From positions 1 through 64,000 of the forward strand of contig JAGYOH010000009.1 in assembly GCA_018399635.1 (NCBI GenBank): a DNA stretch of 64,000 nucleotides, in the 5' to 3' direction. The DNA comes from Clostridia bacterium. GTDB lineage: Bacteria > Bacillota > Clostridia > Peptostreptococcales > Acidaminobacteraceae. The position numbers were made by a program, and so were the translations under genes. Shown here in pieces: positions 14,278-22,712 of the stretch. Each line of letters begins with the position of its first letter. Positions within the stretch are counted from its first letter, which is position 1. Under the pieces are notes generated by a model. The model was not told where the DNA came from. It saw only the letters and a list, made by a program, of their open reading frames with translations, and ran no database searches.

Positions 14278-17214
14278 ATGAAGAGAGTACTTTCCCTGTT
14301 ACTCAGTCTGTTGCTGGTTCTGGGGAGCTTCCCTGTCTTTGCTGACGAAGTGACCTATGGAGAAATGCTGGCCCAGATGGATCTCGTCAAGGGAGATGGA
14401 GAGGGGAACTTGATGGAGGGGGATGCGCTGACCCGCGCCCAGATGATGGTCATACTGGCCAGATTGTACGGGGTGGAAGAGGAAGCCCGGTCCTTCGTAC
14501 TGCCCTCCACCTTCACGGATGTCGAGGCGGACAGTTATTACGCGTCCTTTATCGCCTACGGGCAGATGGAGGGATGGACCATCGGCTATGGAGACGGGAC
14601 CTTCGGCCCCGATGACACCCTGACGGCGGATCATACCGCCACCTTCCTGCTTCGAGTCCTGGGCTACAGTACATCAGTGGACTTCCAGTGGGATGACGCT
14701 ATTGAATTTGCTGCTTCTTTAGGGATTGATGTGACAGCTGGGATTGGTGATGAAGGAGAGATCCTTCGGGGTGAAGTATTTGAACTGATGTACAAGGCCC
14801 TATACACCGAAAATGTCGATGGCGTTTTATTGGCGGTTCAGCTGGGTTTGGAGGAACCCGAACCGGAAGTACTTGAAGTGGTATCGGTTGAAGCCCTTAA
14901 CCTGATACAGATCGAAGTAGTCTTCAATACGGAAGTTGACGCCGATACAGCCGAAGATGATGCAAACTACGCTGTAGAGGACGAAGACTATACTGTCGAT
15001 ACCGCAACACTTCAAGATGACGGCAAGACTGTAATTCTGCTTCTTGAAAGTGAAGCTGATCAGCAGGAAGAATCCACTGTGACCGTCGAGGACGTTGAAG
15101 CCCTTGACAATGAAGACATGGTGGTGGCAGATACTGAAATGGAGATTCAGTTCCTTGATATGGACATTCCAGTCATTACAGGTGCCGAGAACGTTGGCAA
15201 TGACACCTTCAAGGTCTACTTTTCAGAGCCCATGAAGGAAGGTCTCACGGATAAATCCAACTACGAGGTGAATGACGGCGCCAAGTATATCAGACAAGTG
15301 ACGGCCGGAAGCAGCAATCTTTCCGCCTATGTGGAAATGTATTCAGACCTTGAAGACGGGGAATACAGCATCTTTATTGAAGGCGTTGAGGATTACGCCG
15401 GTTTCACGGCTCTTCCCAAGACCTTTACAGTCAATGTCGAGGAGGATACTGAAGCGCCCTACATCGCAGGTTACAAGGATGCAACCCCCAATGGTGTCAC
15501 TTTGATCTGGAATGAAGATATTGAATTTGCAGTGGGCAGTGACATCGAAGAACTTGACAACAACGATGAATATGTCTACCACACCAATGATTCGAATGAA
15601 GCCGAAACAGCCATTATCACTGACAATGAGATGGCATTGACCTTCAGTGACGATTACTTGTTACCTGAAGGTACCGCCTATGTCTACGTGGCGGAAGAAG
15701 TCGTCAATGATCTCTGGGATATCGAGAATGACCAGCAGATGGTTAAAATCGAAGTGGAACTGGACACGACACCTCCGGCGGTTGACGAGATTGAAGTCGA
15801 GGACTATGAACTAAAGATTACCTTCACCGAAAAGGTGGAATTTGACGATGAAGAATTCACCTTCCTGGATGATGAAGGGGACGAAGTTTCGGTTGGGAAT
15901 CCTGGCGGAGAAGGCACGGACACCTTGACCTTTGATGTTGAGGACCTTGACGGCGAGTACACTTTGGTGATGGAAGGCATCGTGGATCTGGCCAGACCCA
16001 CAGCCAACGAAATGCCCGCCACCACGATTGAGTTTGAAGTATTGGATGAAGAAGCGCCAGAACACGATGCTTTTTCCGCTGTATTATACAATGCCGGCGA
16101 AGAAGATCAGATGATCAAGGTTGATTTTGGCGAAGCGATGGCAACGGACGGGGTCTATGCTGTGACCAATATGGCGAACTACGAGATTCAGGCTGAATTG
16201 ATCGTCGGAACTGGCACAGATATGGATGATATCGATTACGAACTCTCTGATCTTGACAGTGATGTGAGCATCGTCGTTGTCGACGGTGGCGAAGCGGTAG
16301 AAATCTACATTCCAACCACCGATGAAGACGAGGAATACGGTCTTGATCTGATGGCCACCGATGCGGGAATCCAGATCGGGCGTGTGGCTGATCTTGAAGG
16401 CAACTATACGGTAACCTATGGCGCCTATGTGGATGTCGATGAACAAGGGTTTGTCTACTTGAGTGCCGCTGTGGCAACAGATATCGATACGATTGAAGTC
16501 ACCTTGGATGACGAGTTAGCAGATTTTGAAGCGGATGATTTCTATATCGACATCGATGGTACGACTGAAGGCGTCATCATTGGGGTGGATACTGAACTGA
16601 ACGATGATGATGAGACAGTAATCGTCTTTACACTCCATGAGGATTATGAACTGGCCTACAACGGATTGTATGGCGGTGTCACTGAAGCCGTGGTCTGGAC
16701 GGTTGCCAGCGGTATCCTTTCAGAAAACATTTACGGGGAAGCACTGGCAGCTGGAGATTCCGAGACTGTAGTGGATGAAATCAAACCCGAGATCGTGGTC
16801 TTCGACGACGGGGATGACGAGTACGACGTGGTCTTCAACTACATGACCACCTCCGATGTCATTGAAGGTGATTCGGAAGCGACCACCTTCTCGGTCATCG
16901 ACATTTTCTTTGAAGAGGCAATCGACCCCATGTCCGTCAGTCTCGATACCTTCGAGGTCGGCGGTGGTGATTATGAGGTTCTCGCAATCTATGTGGAGGG
17001 CATCCAGAAGGATGTCGGCACCGATATGACCACCTATGGGTATATTACTCTGATTGTTGAAAATGAGGACGCCGACGATCTGGAAGGCGTTCAAATCGAC
17101 CAGCAGTCGGCGATCCGGGATCTCAACGGCAACACGACGACGGGGATTGAAACGGAAATCGTGGATATCGAAGCCGTAATGCCCTGGTTGGAGGATTTTG
17201 CGCCACCGTCCTAA
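14278..17214 (+). CDS. S-layer-type SLH protein 2
   Basis: Intact paralogue of 978 aa. It has a signal peptide (1-22, ending VFA), three SLH repeats (about 25-195; TRAQMMVILARLYG, GTFGPDDTLTADHTATFLL) and a long acidic chain of SbsA/Big_5-type Ig-like domains. The last module contains VSLDTFEVGGGDYEV and AIRDLNGN. SLH repeats should bind it to wall polysaccharide, with the Ig domains forming the lattice or a stalk. Some stretches are nearly identical in DNA to gene 1 (for example around 15960-16030 against 12845-12920) while flanking parts have diverged, which suggests gene conversion. AAAGGAGG (14261-14268) lies 9 bases before the start. Confidence 0.92.
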   Translation: MKRVLSLLLSLLLVLGSFPVFADEVTYGEMLAQMDLVKGDGEGNLMEGDALTRAQMMVILARLYGVEEEARSFVLPSTFTDVEADSYYASFIAYGQMEGWTIGYGDGTFGPDDTLTADHTATFLLRVLGYSTSVDFQWDDAIEFAASLGIDVTAGIGDEGEILRGEVFELMYKALYTENVDGVLLAVQLGLEEPEPEVLEVVSVEALNLIQIEVVFNTEVDADTAEDDANYAVEDEDYTVDTATLQDDGKTVILLLESEADQQEESTVTVEDVEALDNEDMVVADTEMEIQFLDMDIPVITGAENVGNDTFKVYFSEPMKEGLTDKSNYEVNDGAKYIRQVTAGSSNLSAYVEMYSDLEDGEYSIFIEGVEDYAGFTALPKTFTVNVEEDTEAPYIAGYKDATPNGVTLIWNEDIEFAVGSDIEELDNNDEYVYHTNDSNEAETAIITDNEMALTFSDDYLLPEGTAYVYVAEEVVNDLWDIENDQQMVKIEVELDTTPPAVDEIEVEDYELKITFTEKVEFDDEEFTFLDDEGDEVSVGNPGGEGTDTLTFDVEDLDGEYTLVMEGIVDLARPTANEMPATTIEFEVLDEEAPEHDAFSAVLYNAGEEDQMIKVDFGEAMATDGVYAVTNMANYEIQAELIVGTGTDMDDIDYELSDLDSDVSIVVVDGGEAVEIYIPTTDEDEEYGLDLMATDAGIQIGRVADLEGNYTVTYGAYVDVDEQGFVYLSAAVATDIDTIEVTLDDELADFEADDFYIDIDGTTEGVIIGVDTELNDDDETVIVFTLHEDYELAYNGLYGGVTEAVVWTVASGILSENIYGEALAAGDSETVVDEIKPEIVVFDDGDDEYDVVFNYMTTSDVIEGDSEATTFSVIDIFFEEAIDPMSVSLDTFEVGGGDYEVLAIYVEGIQKDVGTDMTTYGYITLIVENEDADDLEGVQIDQQSAIRDLNGNTTTGIETEIVDIEAVMPWLEDFAPPS

Positions 17215-17264
17215 ATGACGGATTTTGACATCATCGATTTAAATCTCGGAAAGACAGAAAAAAA

Positions 17265-17297
17265 AGTACCGGTCCTCGGGGACCGGTACTTTTTTTG
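17265..17297 (+). terminator. Terminator of S-layer gene 2
   Basis: An 11-bp perfect stem AGTACCGGTCC/GGACCGGTACT with a TCGG tetraloop (17265-17290), then seven T. Confidence 0.93.
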
Positions 17298-17447
17298 AAA
17301 CGTCAGATGTTTGCTGAATTCAGAAAATTCAGTACTAATCTGTTATAATCACAGATTTATATTTATCAATTGCTTGTCATATGATAAAATTTTCATAGGT
17401 ATGATAATCAATGATATCAAAATGCTGTATTAGGAGGAATGTTGATC

Positions 17448-20195
17448 ATGAAAAGAAGTTTGGCCATGCTGTTGATTCTGCTGCTGGTTCTCGGGAGCTT
17501 TCCGGTCGCCGAGGAAGAAGCCCCCACCTATGGGGAGATCCTCTTCGACTGGGAACTCATTTTGGGAGATGGTGAAGGCGACCTCATGGAGGGGGAAGCC
17601 TTGACCCGGTCCCAGATGATGGTGGTCCTGGCGAGGATGTACGGCCTTGAAGAAGAAGCCGCCTCCTTTGAACTGCCCACCACCTTCAGTGATGTGGATC
17701 CTCTGAGCGCCTATGCGCCTTATATCGCCTTTGCCGAGGCCCAGGGATGGGTCACGGGCTACGGTGACGGGACTTTTGGTCCTCACGATTCCCTGACGGC
17801 GGACCAGGCGGCCACCATGCTCCTGAGGGTCCTGGGCTACAGCTCGGAAGAGGATTTCACCTTTGAAGAAGCCGTGGCATTCGCAGCCTCCCTGGGGATC
17901 GACGTGACGGCGGGCATCACGGATGACGGTGCCATTCTTCGGGGCGAGCTCTTCGAGCTCATGTACAAGACCCTGAAGACGGAGAACACCGAGGGTGACC
18001 TGCTGTCAGTGGTTCTGGGACTGGAGGAAGGGACGCCCGAGACCCTGGAGGTTCTTTCGGTAGAGGCCCTCAACCTGGTCCAGGTGGCGGTGGTCTTCAA
18101 CACCGAAGTGGATGAGGAGACGGCTGAAGAGGCGTCGAACTACTCCGTGGAGAGTGACGATGACACCTTTGATATTTTCCTTGCGGACCTGCAGGAGGAC
18201 GGGGTGACGGTGATCCTGAACCTCGATCTTGAGGATGAGGACGTTCCCGTGGCCCAGCAGACCGAGGCCGTGGTGAGCGTCGAGGATGTCGAAGCCCTTG
18301 ACAACGAGGACCTGCTGGTGGCGGATACCGAGATGACGGTGGCCTTCATGGATACCACCATTCCCGAGGTGACCGGGGCGACGAATACCGGAATCAACAC
18401 CTTCAAGGTGACCTTTTCCGAGCCCATGGACTTTGAAGACCTGGGGGACAAGGACAATTATGAAGTGAAAAATGAAGCCGGCAAGAAGTACTATCTGTCC
18501 GGGGATGTGGCACTGCTGGAGGACAATCAGGCGGTGAGAATCACCACCTTCAACGATCTGAGCGAGGGGGACTACACCCTCGAGGTGTCCGGCATCGCCG
18601 ACTACGCCGGTTTCACCGTTCTCACCAGGACCTTCACCGTGACGGTGGAGGAGGACGCCGAGGCCCCCTATGTGACGGGCTACAAGGATGCGGATGCCAA
18701 AGGGGTGACCCTCATCTGGAACGAGGACCTGGATTTTGAGAATGTCACGGTGAAGGCAATGCTTTCTGACGGCATCGAGGAGGTCTACCACACCAATTCA
18801 AGCAATGAAGCCAAGAGCATCGAAGTGATCGACAACGAAATGACCATCCTCTTCAGTCTGGACAACGAGGGGGACCTGCTGCCCGAGGGGACCGCCTATG
18901 TCTATGTCCTGGAGGAGTATGTCCAGGACTACTGGGAGAATGACAACGCCCAGCAGATGATTGAAATTGAAGTGACGGTGGATACGGCGCCGCCGGCGAT
19001 CGAGGATGTCGAGGTGGAGGATGATGAACTGACCATCACCTTCACTGAGGCAATCGCCTTTGATGAGGAAGAATTCACCTTCCTGGACGACGAAGGGGAG
19101 GAAGTGGACGTGGACGTCGATTCAGAAGATATCGACGAGGACAAACTGATCATCGGTGTGGCCGGCCTTGACGGGGACTACACCCTCACCATGGCGGGCA
19201 TCGTGGACACTTCCCCTGCCGCCAACGCCATGGCCGAGACCACGGTGGCCTTTACCGTCACGGACGCCGAGGCCCCCTTTGAGGCGGACTACCCCACGGC
19301 CAGACTTTACTTCGCTGAGGAGGAGGGTCAGCTGATCCGCATCGACTTCGGCGAGGCCATGGCCACCGAGGGCGAGTACAGCGTGACGGACCTTTCCAAT
19401 TACATCATCAACACGAGCATTGGCGCCCCTGCCTCCCTGGCAGGGTATTCTCCCATTTTCCAGGCCACGGGGAGCGCCATCACCGGCCTGGACTTCTACC
19501 AGGCCTACGAGCTCACGGAACTGAAGGACGACTTTGAAATCGACATCGAAATCGTGGTTCTCGAGGGTGGGGAAGCCGTGGAGATCCATATCCCGTCGGT
19601 GGTGGATGACGGCCGGTACGGCCTTGATTTGAAAGTGCAGGAGCTGGGCGCCGGTTATGTAGACTATACCACTTACCGCTACCTGGAGCTTGGCAGGCTG
19701 GCGGATGCCGAGGGCAATCTGACGGAGGCCTTCTCCACCTTCGTGGAAATCGAACCCAAGGGCATCGTGGCGATCGACACGGTCCATGCCATTGCAACGG
19801 ACACGGTGGAAGTGACCCTCGAGGACCGGCTGACGGAAATCGAGGGAGAGGACTTCAGCTTCTACGTGGGTGACCTGGAACCGAACGAAGTGGGATCCCT
19901 GGACCTCCTGACCAGTCTCACCTTCGGGGAGGACTTCGGCCTGGACACCTATGAGAACGAGGACGACAACACGGTCCTGGTCTTCGAGTTCTTCGAGGAG
20001 GTCATGAACTACGACGCGACCTATGGGGCAGAGGTTGCGGATGCCATAGCCTCATATGACCGGCTCTATTTCGTGGTCACCGATGAGGCCGTTTCCGCCA
20101 ATGCGTACGGAGAACCGGTGGACTTTGAAGTCAGTCTTCTTGGAGCTGCCGGAATTCGGCTGGCTTGGTGGAAGACCGCATCGTGCCGGAACTGA
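17448..20195 (+). CDS. S-layer-type SLH protein 3, C-terminally truncated
   Basis: 915 aa. It has a signal peptide (residues 1 to about 19), three SLH repeats (TRSQMMVVLARMYG; GTFGPHDSLTADQAATMLL; RGELFELMYKTL) and the Ig-like chain shared with genes 1 and 2. The start at 17448 is preferred to 17439 because AGGAGG at 17432-17437 then lies 10 bases upstream. The reading frame leaves the family alignment near 20145 and ends in WWKTASCRN. The lost C-terminal module is still visible, broken, at 20165-20529. Unlike gene 1, its codon use is the G/C-ending type of the rest of the window. The protein may still be exported and bind the wall, but it lacks the terminal module kept by every other family member here. 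Confidence 0.88.
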   Translation: MKRSLAMLLILLLVLGSFPVAEEEAPTYGEILFDWELILGDGEGDLMEGEALTRSQMMVVLARMYGLEEEAASFELPTTFSDVDPLSAYAPYIAFAEAQGWVTGYGDGTFGPHDSLTADQAATMLLRVLGYSSEEDFTFEEAVAFAASLGIDVTAGITDDGAILRGELFELMYKTLKTENTEGDLLSVVLGLEEGTPETLEVLSVEALNLVQVAVVFNTEVDEETAEEASNYSVESDDDTFDIFLADLQEDGVTVILNLDLEDEDVPVAQQTEAVVSVEDVEALDNEDLLVADTEMTVAFMDTTIPEVTGATNTGINTFKVTFSEPMDFEDLGDKDNYEVKNEAGKKYYLSGDVALLEDNQAVRITTFNDLSEGDYTLEVSGIADYAGFTVLTRTFTVTVEEDAEAPYVTGYKDADAKGVTLIWNEDLDFENVTVKAMLSDGIEEVYHTNSSNEAKSIEVIDNEMTILFSLDNEGDLLPEGTAYVYVLEEYVQDYWENDNAQQMIEIEVTVDTAPPAIEDVEVEDDELTITFTEAIAFDEEEFTFLDDEGEEVDVDVDSEDIDEDKLIIGVAGLDGDYTLTMAGIVDTSPAANAMAETTVAFTVTDAEAPFEADYPTARLYFAEEEGQLIRIDFGEAMATEGEYSVTDLSNYIINTSIGAPASLAGYSPIFQATGSAITGLDFYQAYELTELKDDFEIDIEIVVLEGGEAVEIHIPSVVDDGRYGLDLKVQELGAGYVDYTTYRYLELGRLADAEGNLTEAFSTFVEIEPKGIVAIDTVHAIATDTVEVTLEDRLTEIEGEDFSFYVGDLEPNEVGSLDLLTSLTFGEDFGLDTYENEDDNTVLVFEFFEEVMNYDATYGAEVADAIASYDRLYFVVTDEAVSANAYGEPVDFEVSLLGAAGIRLAWWKTASCRN

Positions 20196-20529
20196 TGGTA
20201 TTCGATGAGGATGAGTTTGACGGTGAGTACGAGGTGAAGACCGGGTCACCTATGAAACATATTCGGTTGGTGATGCCGGAGTAGAAGAATCGACAACCCA
20301 GTCGGTGGTGATTCTTTACTTTGAGAATGCAGCGTGAGTGTAATCGGTGGGGGGACTATGGTTGTATAAGCTTTGCCAACCTTATACGAAAGACGCAAAC
20401 TTGGCAACAGGCGAACGATGATGATGATTTGACCGGGGTTCAGAACCCGCCATCCGAGATATCGCCGGCAACGTGAAGGAGGGCATCGTGACGGAGATTG
20501 CCTTTGAGGGTTTTATAGAATACAAATAA
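20165..20529 (+). pseudogene. Decayed 3' end of S-layer gene 3
   Basis: Pieces of the family C-terminus are spread over changing frames: LVEDRIVPELMVFDEDEFDG (from 20165), VTYETYSVGD and SVVILYFENAA (from 20245), GDYGC (20354), DDDDLTGVQ, and finally IRDIAGNVKEGIVTEIAFEG to the TAA at 20527-20529. Stops at 20335 and nearby interrupt it. At least three frame changes are needed to join the pieces, too many for a single reading error, so this end of the gene is degenerating. Confidence 0.75.
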
Positions 20530-20530
20530 G

Positions 20531-20567
20531 CATTGTCGGGTACGGACATTCGGACATTCGGACATTT
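20531..20567. repeat. REP-like repeat, copy 3, with tandem GGACATTC
   Basis: CATTGTCGGGTACGGACATT followed by two further CGGACATT units. It begins one base after the old stop codon of S-layer gene 3, the same placement as copy 2 behind gene 1. Confidence 0.65.
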
Positions 20568-20588
20568 TGACCTGACATGATAGCAGGT

Positions 20589-20624
20589 GAACCGGTTCCC
20601 TTCAAGGGAGCCGGTTCTCTTTTT
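20589..20624 (+). terminator. Terminator after S-layer gene 3
   Basis: A 12-bp stem GAACCGGTTCCC/GGGAGCCGGTTC (20589-20617, one G-U pair) is followed by TCTTTTTTC. The gene-free interval 20196-20810 otherwise holds the decayed gene end, repeat copy 3 and the next promoter. Confidence 0.92.
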
Positions 20625-20752
20625 TCGGCAAGTTCCCGGAAACCGGCAAATGGGTGGGAAGATTCTGCCGGTTGAGGGGGTCTTCGGGCATCACACGGTC
20701 AGAGGGGAGAATTTTCTTCAGTCACCGTGACCCTTGTCCCGGGCTTTTAAAC

Positions 20753-20781
20753 TTGAATCTCCCTTTCAATCTTAGTATAAT
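20753..20781 (+). promoter_or_regulatory. Promoter of the O-antigen-ligase-like gene
   Basis: TTGAAT (20753-20758), 17-bp spacer, TATAAT (20776-20781). Confidence 0.8.
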
Positions 20782-20810
20782 GATTACGATTAAGATTTGG
20801 AGGATTTTGG

Positions 20811-22553
20811 ATGAATAGAGATTTAGTCAGAGAAATGTTGATTGCCGCCGTGCTGCTCATCGTCTTCGTGCTGGTCCCCGTGGTGGTCTACGGCACGGTG
20901 GAAGTCAACACCGGTGTGGAGAATACCGTCTGGGGCGGTGAAGGTAGCAAATTGGATTTTTTCCATAAAGCCAAGGCGGGAATCCTGCTTTTCGCCCTGC
21001 CCCTGCTCCTGGTCATCATGGCCTTCAGCATGAAGGAGATCAAGGCCCTCAAATTCCTGGGCTTTGACAAGTTCGTTTATGGCTATTATTTTTTTGTAAT
21101 GCTTTCTTCCCTATTGTCAGGTTACGGTTGGATTACCTACTTCGGTGTCAACGGCCGTTACGAAGGGTTTTTCGTCATCACGGTCTACATCCTGCTATTT
21201 TTGATGGCCTACCTCTGGGGGGAGGAATCCCGGGGGACCCTCATCACCATGCTCCTCATCGGGGCGGTCATCGTGACCCTCATCGGCGTGCCCCAGTACT
21301 TCAGTCTTGACTTCTTCCGGTCGACCCTGGGCAGACGCCTCATCACCCCGGCCAAATTGAACGTGGACATCGACAACCTGGTTTTCAGAGTCGGGGACAA
21401 GACGGTCTACTCCACCCTCTACAATCCCAACTACATCGGATCCTACTACACCCTGCTCATCCCGGCCCTGATGGGGATCATGATGAAGGTGAAAAACCAC
21501 AAACACAAGATGGCGGTCTTTGTCCTGGTGGTGGCCTCGGTCTTCTCCCTCTTCGGGTCCCGGTCTTCGGCGGGGATGACGGGACTTGCCGTGATCCTCT
21601 TCTTCGCCGGAATCCTCCTGATGAAGCGGGTGGACAGAAAAATCATCGGAGGGGTCCTGCTGGGCCTGGTCATCGCCGTGGCGGTCTTCAACCAGGGCGT
21701 CATGTCCCTGGTGAACGACTACCAGCGGTCCTTCATTCCCCAGCATGTGGGAGCACCCGTCCTTGAAAAGCTCCGGGTGGACGGCCCCATGCTCCGCTTT
21801 GAGTTCAGGGATGAAGGGAACAATTTCAATTTTCTCCTCAACAGTGAAGGACAGCTCCATGTCCTGGACGGGGACTATCAAAAACTTGAATACGACTACG
21901 ATCCTGAGACTAAGGAATTCTACATGCTCGACGAAAAGTATCAATTCTTCGATGCCAAACTTTCAAAAGACAATGTCATCGACGTCAATTTCAAGAAATC
22001 CTATATCCGGGTGGTCATGCAGAAGGAAGGCATGAAGATCCTCTCCATGAACAACCAGCTGGTGGAGGAGGCTGAGATGGCGCCCTCCATCGGCCTCGAG
22101 GGCTACGGCCACATCGGTTCCGGCCGGGGCTACATCTGGTCCCGGACCCTGCCCCTCCTCAAGGACACCCTCGTCATCGGCACGGGCCCCGACTCCTACG
22201 TCTTCGTCTTTCCCCAGGAGGACATTCTGGGACGGATCAATGAATTCGGCCGCACCTACATCATCGTGGACAAGCCCCATAATCTCTATCTGCAGATGGG
22301 GGTCAATTCCGGCATGATTTCTCTTGTGCTCTTTCTGGCGGCGGCGGCCTATGCGGTCCTGGCGGGCTTTTACCGGATCTTCAAGGGGCAGCTCAAGGAC
22401 CCCTTTGCCGTGGGCCTCTACTTCGCCCTCCTGGGCTACCTGGTCACCAGTTTCTTCAACGACTCCGTGGTGTCCATCGCCCCCATCTTCTGGGTCTTCT
22501 TCGGCTATTTCATGAGGGAGCTCCACCGGGTGAAGGGGACCCTTGCCGACTAG
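20811..22553 (+). CDS. O-antigen ligase/polymerase-like membrane protein
   Basis: Multi-pass membrane protein of 580 aa in the Wzy/WaaL (O-antigen ligase family) superfamily, whose members move lipid-linked glycan chains on the outer face of the membrane. About ten hydrophobic segments are visible, with NPNYIGSYYTLLIPALMG and GSRSSAGMTGLAVILFF typical of the Wzy_C region. A long hydrophilic loop (about 305-445) then leads to GRGYIWSRTLPLLKD, DTLVIGTGPDSY and DKPHNLYLQMGVNSG. That loop holds an acidic, beta-rich insert of over 100 residues. TTGGAGG at 20797-20803 precedes the ATG by 7 bases. Its place among SLH genes suggests, without proof, glycosylation of S-layer proteins or polymerisation of a wall polymer. 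Confidence 0.82.
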   Translation: MNRDLVREMLIAAVLLIVFVLVPVVVYGTVEVNTGVENTVWGGEGSKLDFFHKAKAGILLFALPLLLVIMAFSMKEIKALKFLGFDKFVYGYYFFVMLSSLLSGYGWITYFGVNGRYEGFFVITVYILLFLMAYLWGEESRGTLITMLLIGAVIVTLIGVPQYFSLDFFRSTLGRRLITPAKLNVDIDNLVFRVGDKTVYSTLYNPNYIGSYYTLLIPALMGIMMKVKNHKHKMAVFVLVVASVFSLFGSRSSAGMTGLAVILFFAGILLMKRVDRKIIGGVLLGLVIAVAVFNQGVMSLVNDYQRSFIPQHVGAPVLEKLRVDGPMLRFEFRDEGNNFNFLLNSEGQLHVLDGDYQKLEYDYDPETKEFYMLDEKYQFFDAKLSKDNVIDVNFKKSYIRVVMQKEGMKILSMNNQLVEEAEMAPSIGLEGYGHIGSGRGYIWSRTLPLLKDTLVIGTGPDSYVFVFPQEDILGRINEFGRTYIIVDKPHNLYLQMGVNSGMISLVLFLAAAAYAVLAGFYRIFKGQLKDPFAVGLYFALLGYLVTSFFNDSVVSIAPIFWVFFGYFMRELHRVKGTLAD

Positions 22554-22579
22554 GGCCCTGGAAGGATTAAATTTTTATT

Positions 22580-22597
22580 AAGTAACCCGGGTTACTT
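22580..22597. promoter_or_regulatory. Perfect 18-bp palindrome, candidate operator
   Basis: AAGTAACCCGGGTTACTT. It overlaps the -35 of a possible promoter (TTGTTT 22596-22601, 17 bp, TATGAT 22619-22624). No T-run follows, so it is not a terminator. Confidence 0.4.
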
Positions 22598-22625
22598 GTT
22601 TTAGAGGATTTTTAAGGGTATGATA

Positions 22626-22653
22626 AAAACTGACTGGAGGGTCAGTTTTTTTT
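22626..22653 (+). terminator. Terminator upstream of the TolC-like pair
   Basis: AAAACTGAC/GTCAGTTTT with a TGGAGG loop (22626-22649) and a run of eight T. Confidence 0.9.
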
Positions 22654-22654
22654 A

Positions 22655-22686
22655 TTGACATATTTCAGCCACAAAGGGGTAATAAT
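22655..22686 (+). promoter_or_regulatory. Candidate promoter of the TolC-like pair
   Basis: A consensus TTGACA at 22655-22660 directly follows the terminator. TAATAAT at 22680-22686 is the nearest -10, at a slightly long 19-bp spacing. Confidence 0.5.
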
Positions 22687-22712
22687 ATGGAGAAATACAG
22701 GAGGGATGTCCT

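Noticed and set aside
20541-20567. CRISPR-like or satellite repeat (tandem GGACATTC)
   Set aside because: Only three 8-base units without spacers; it is the tail of the REP-like repeat.
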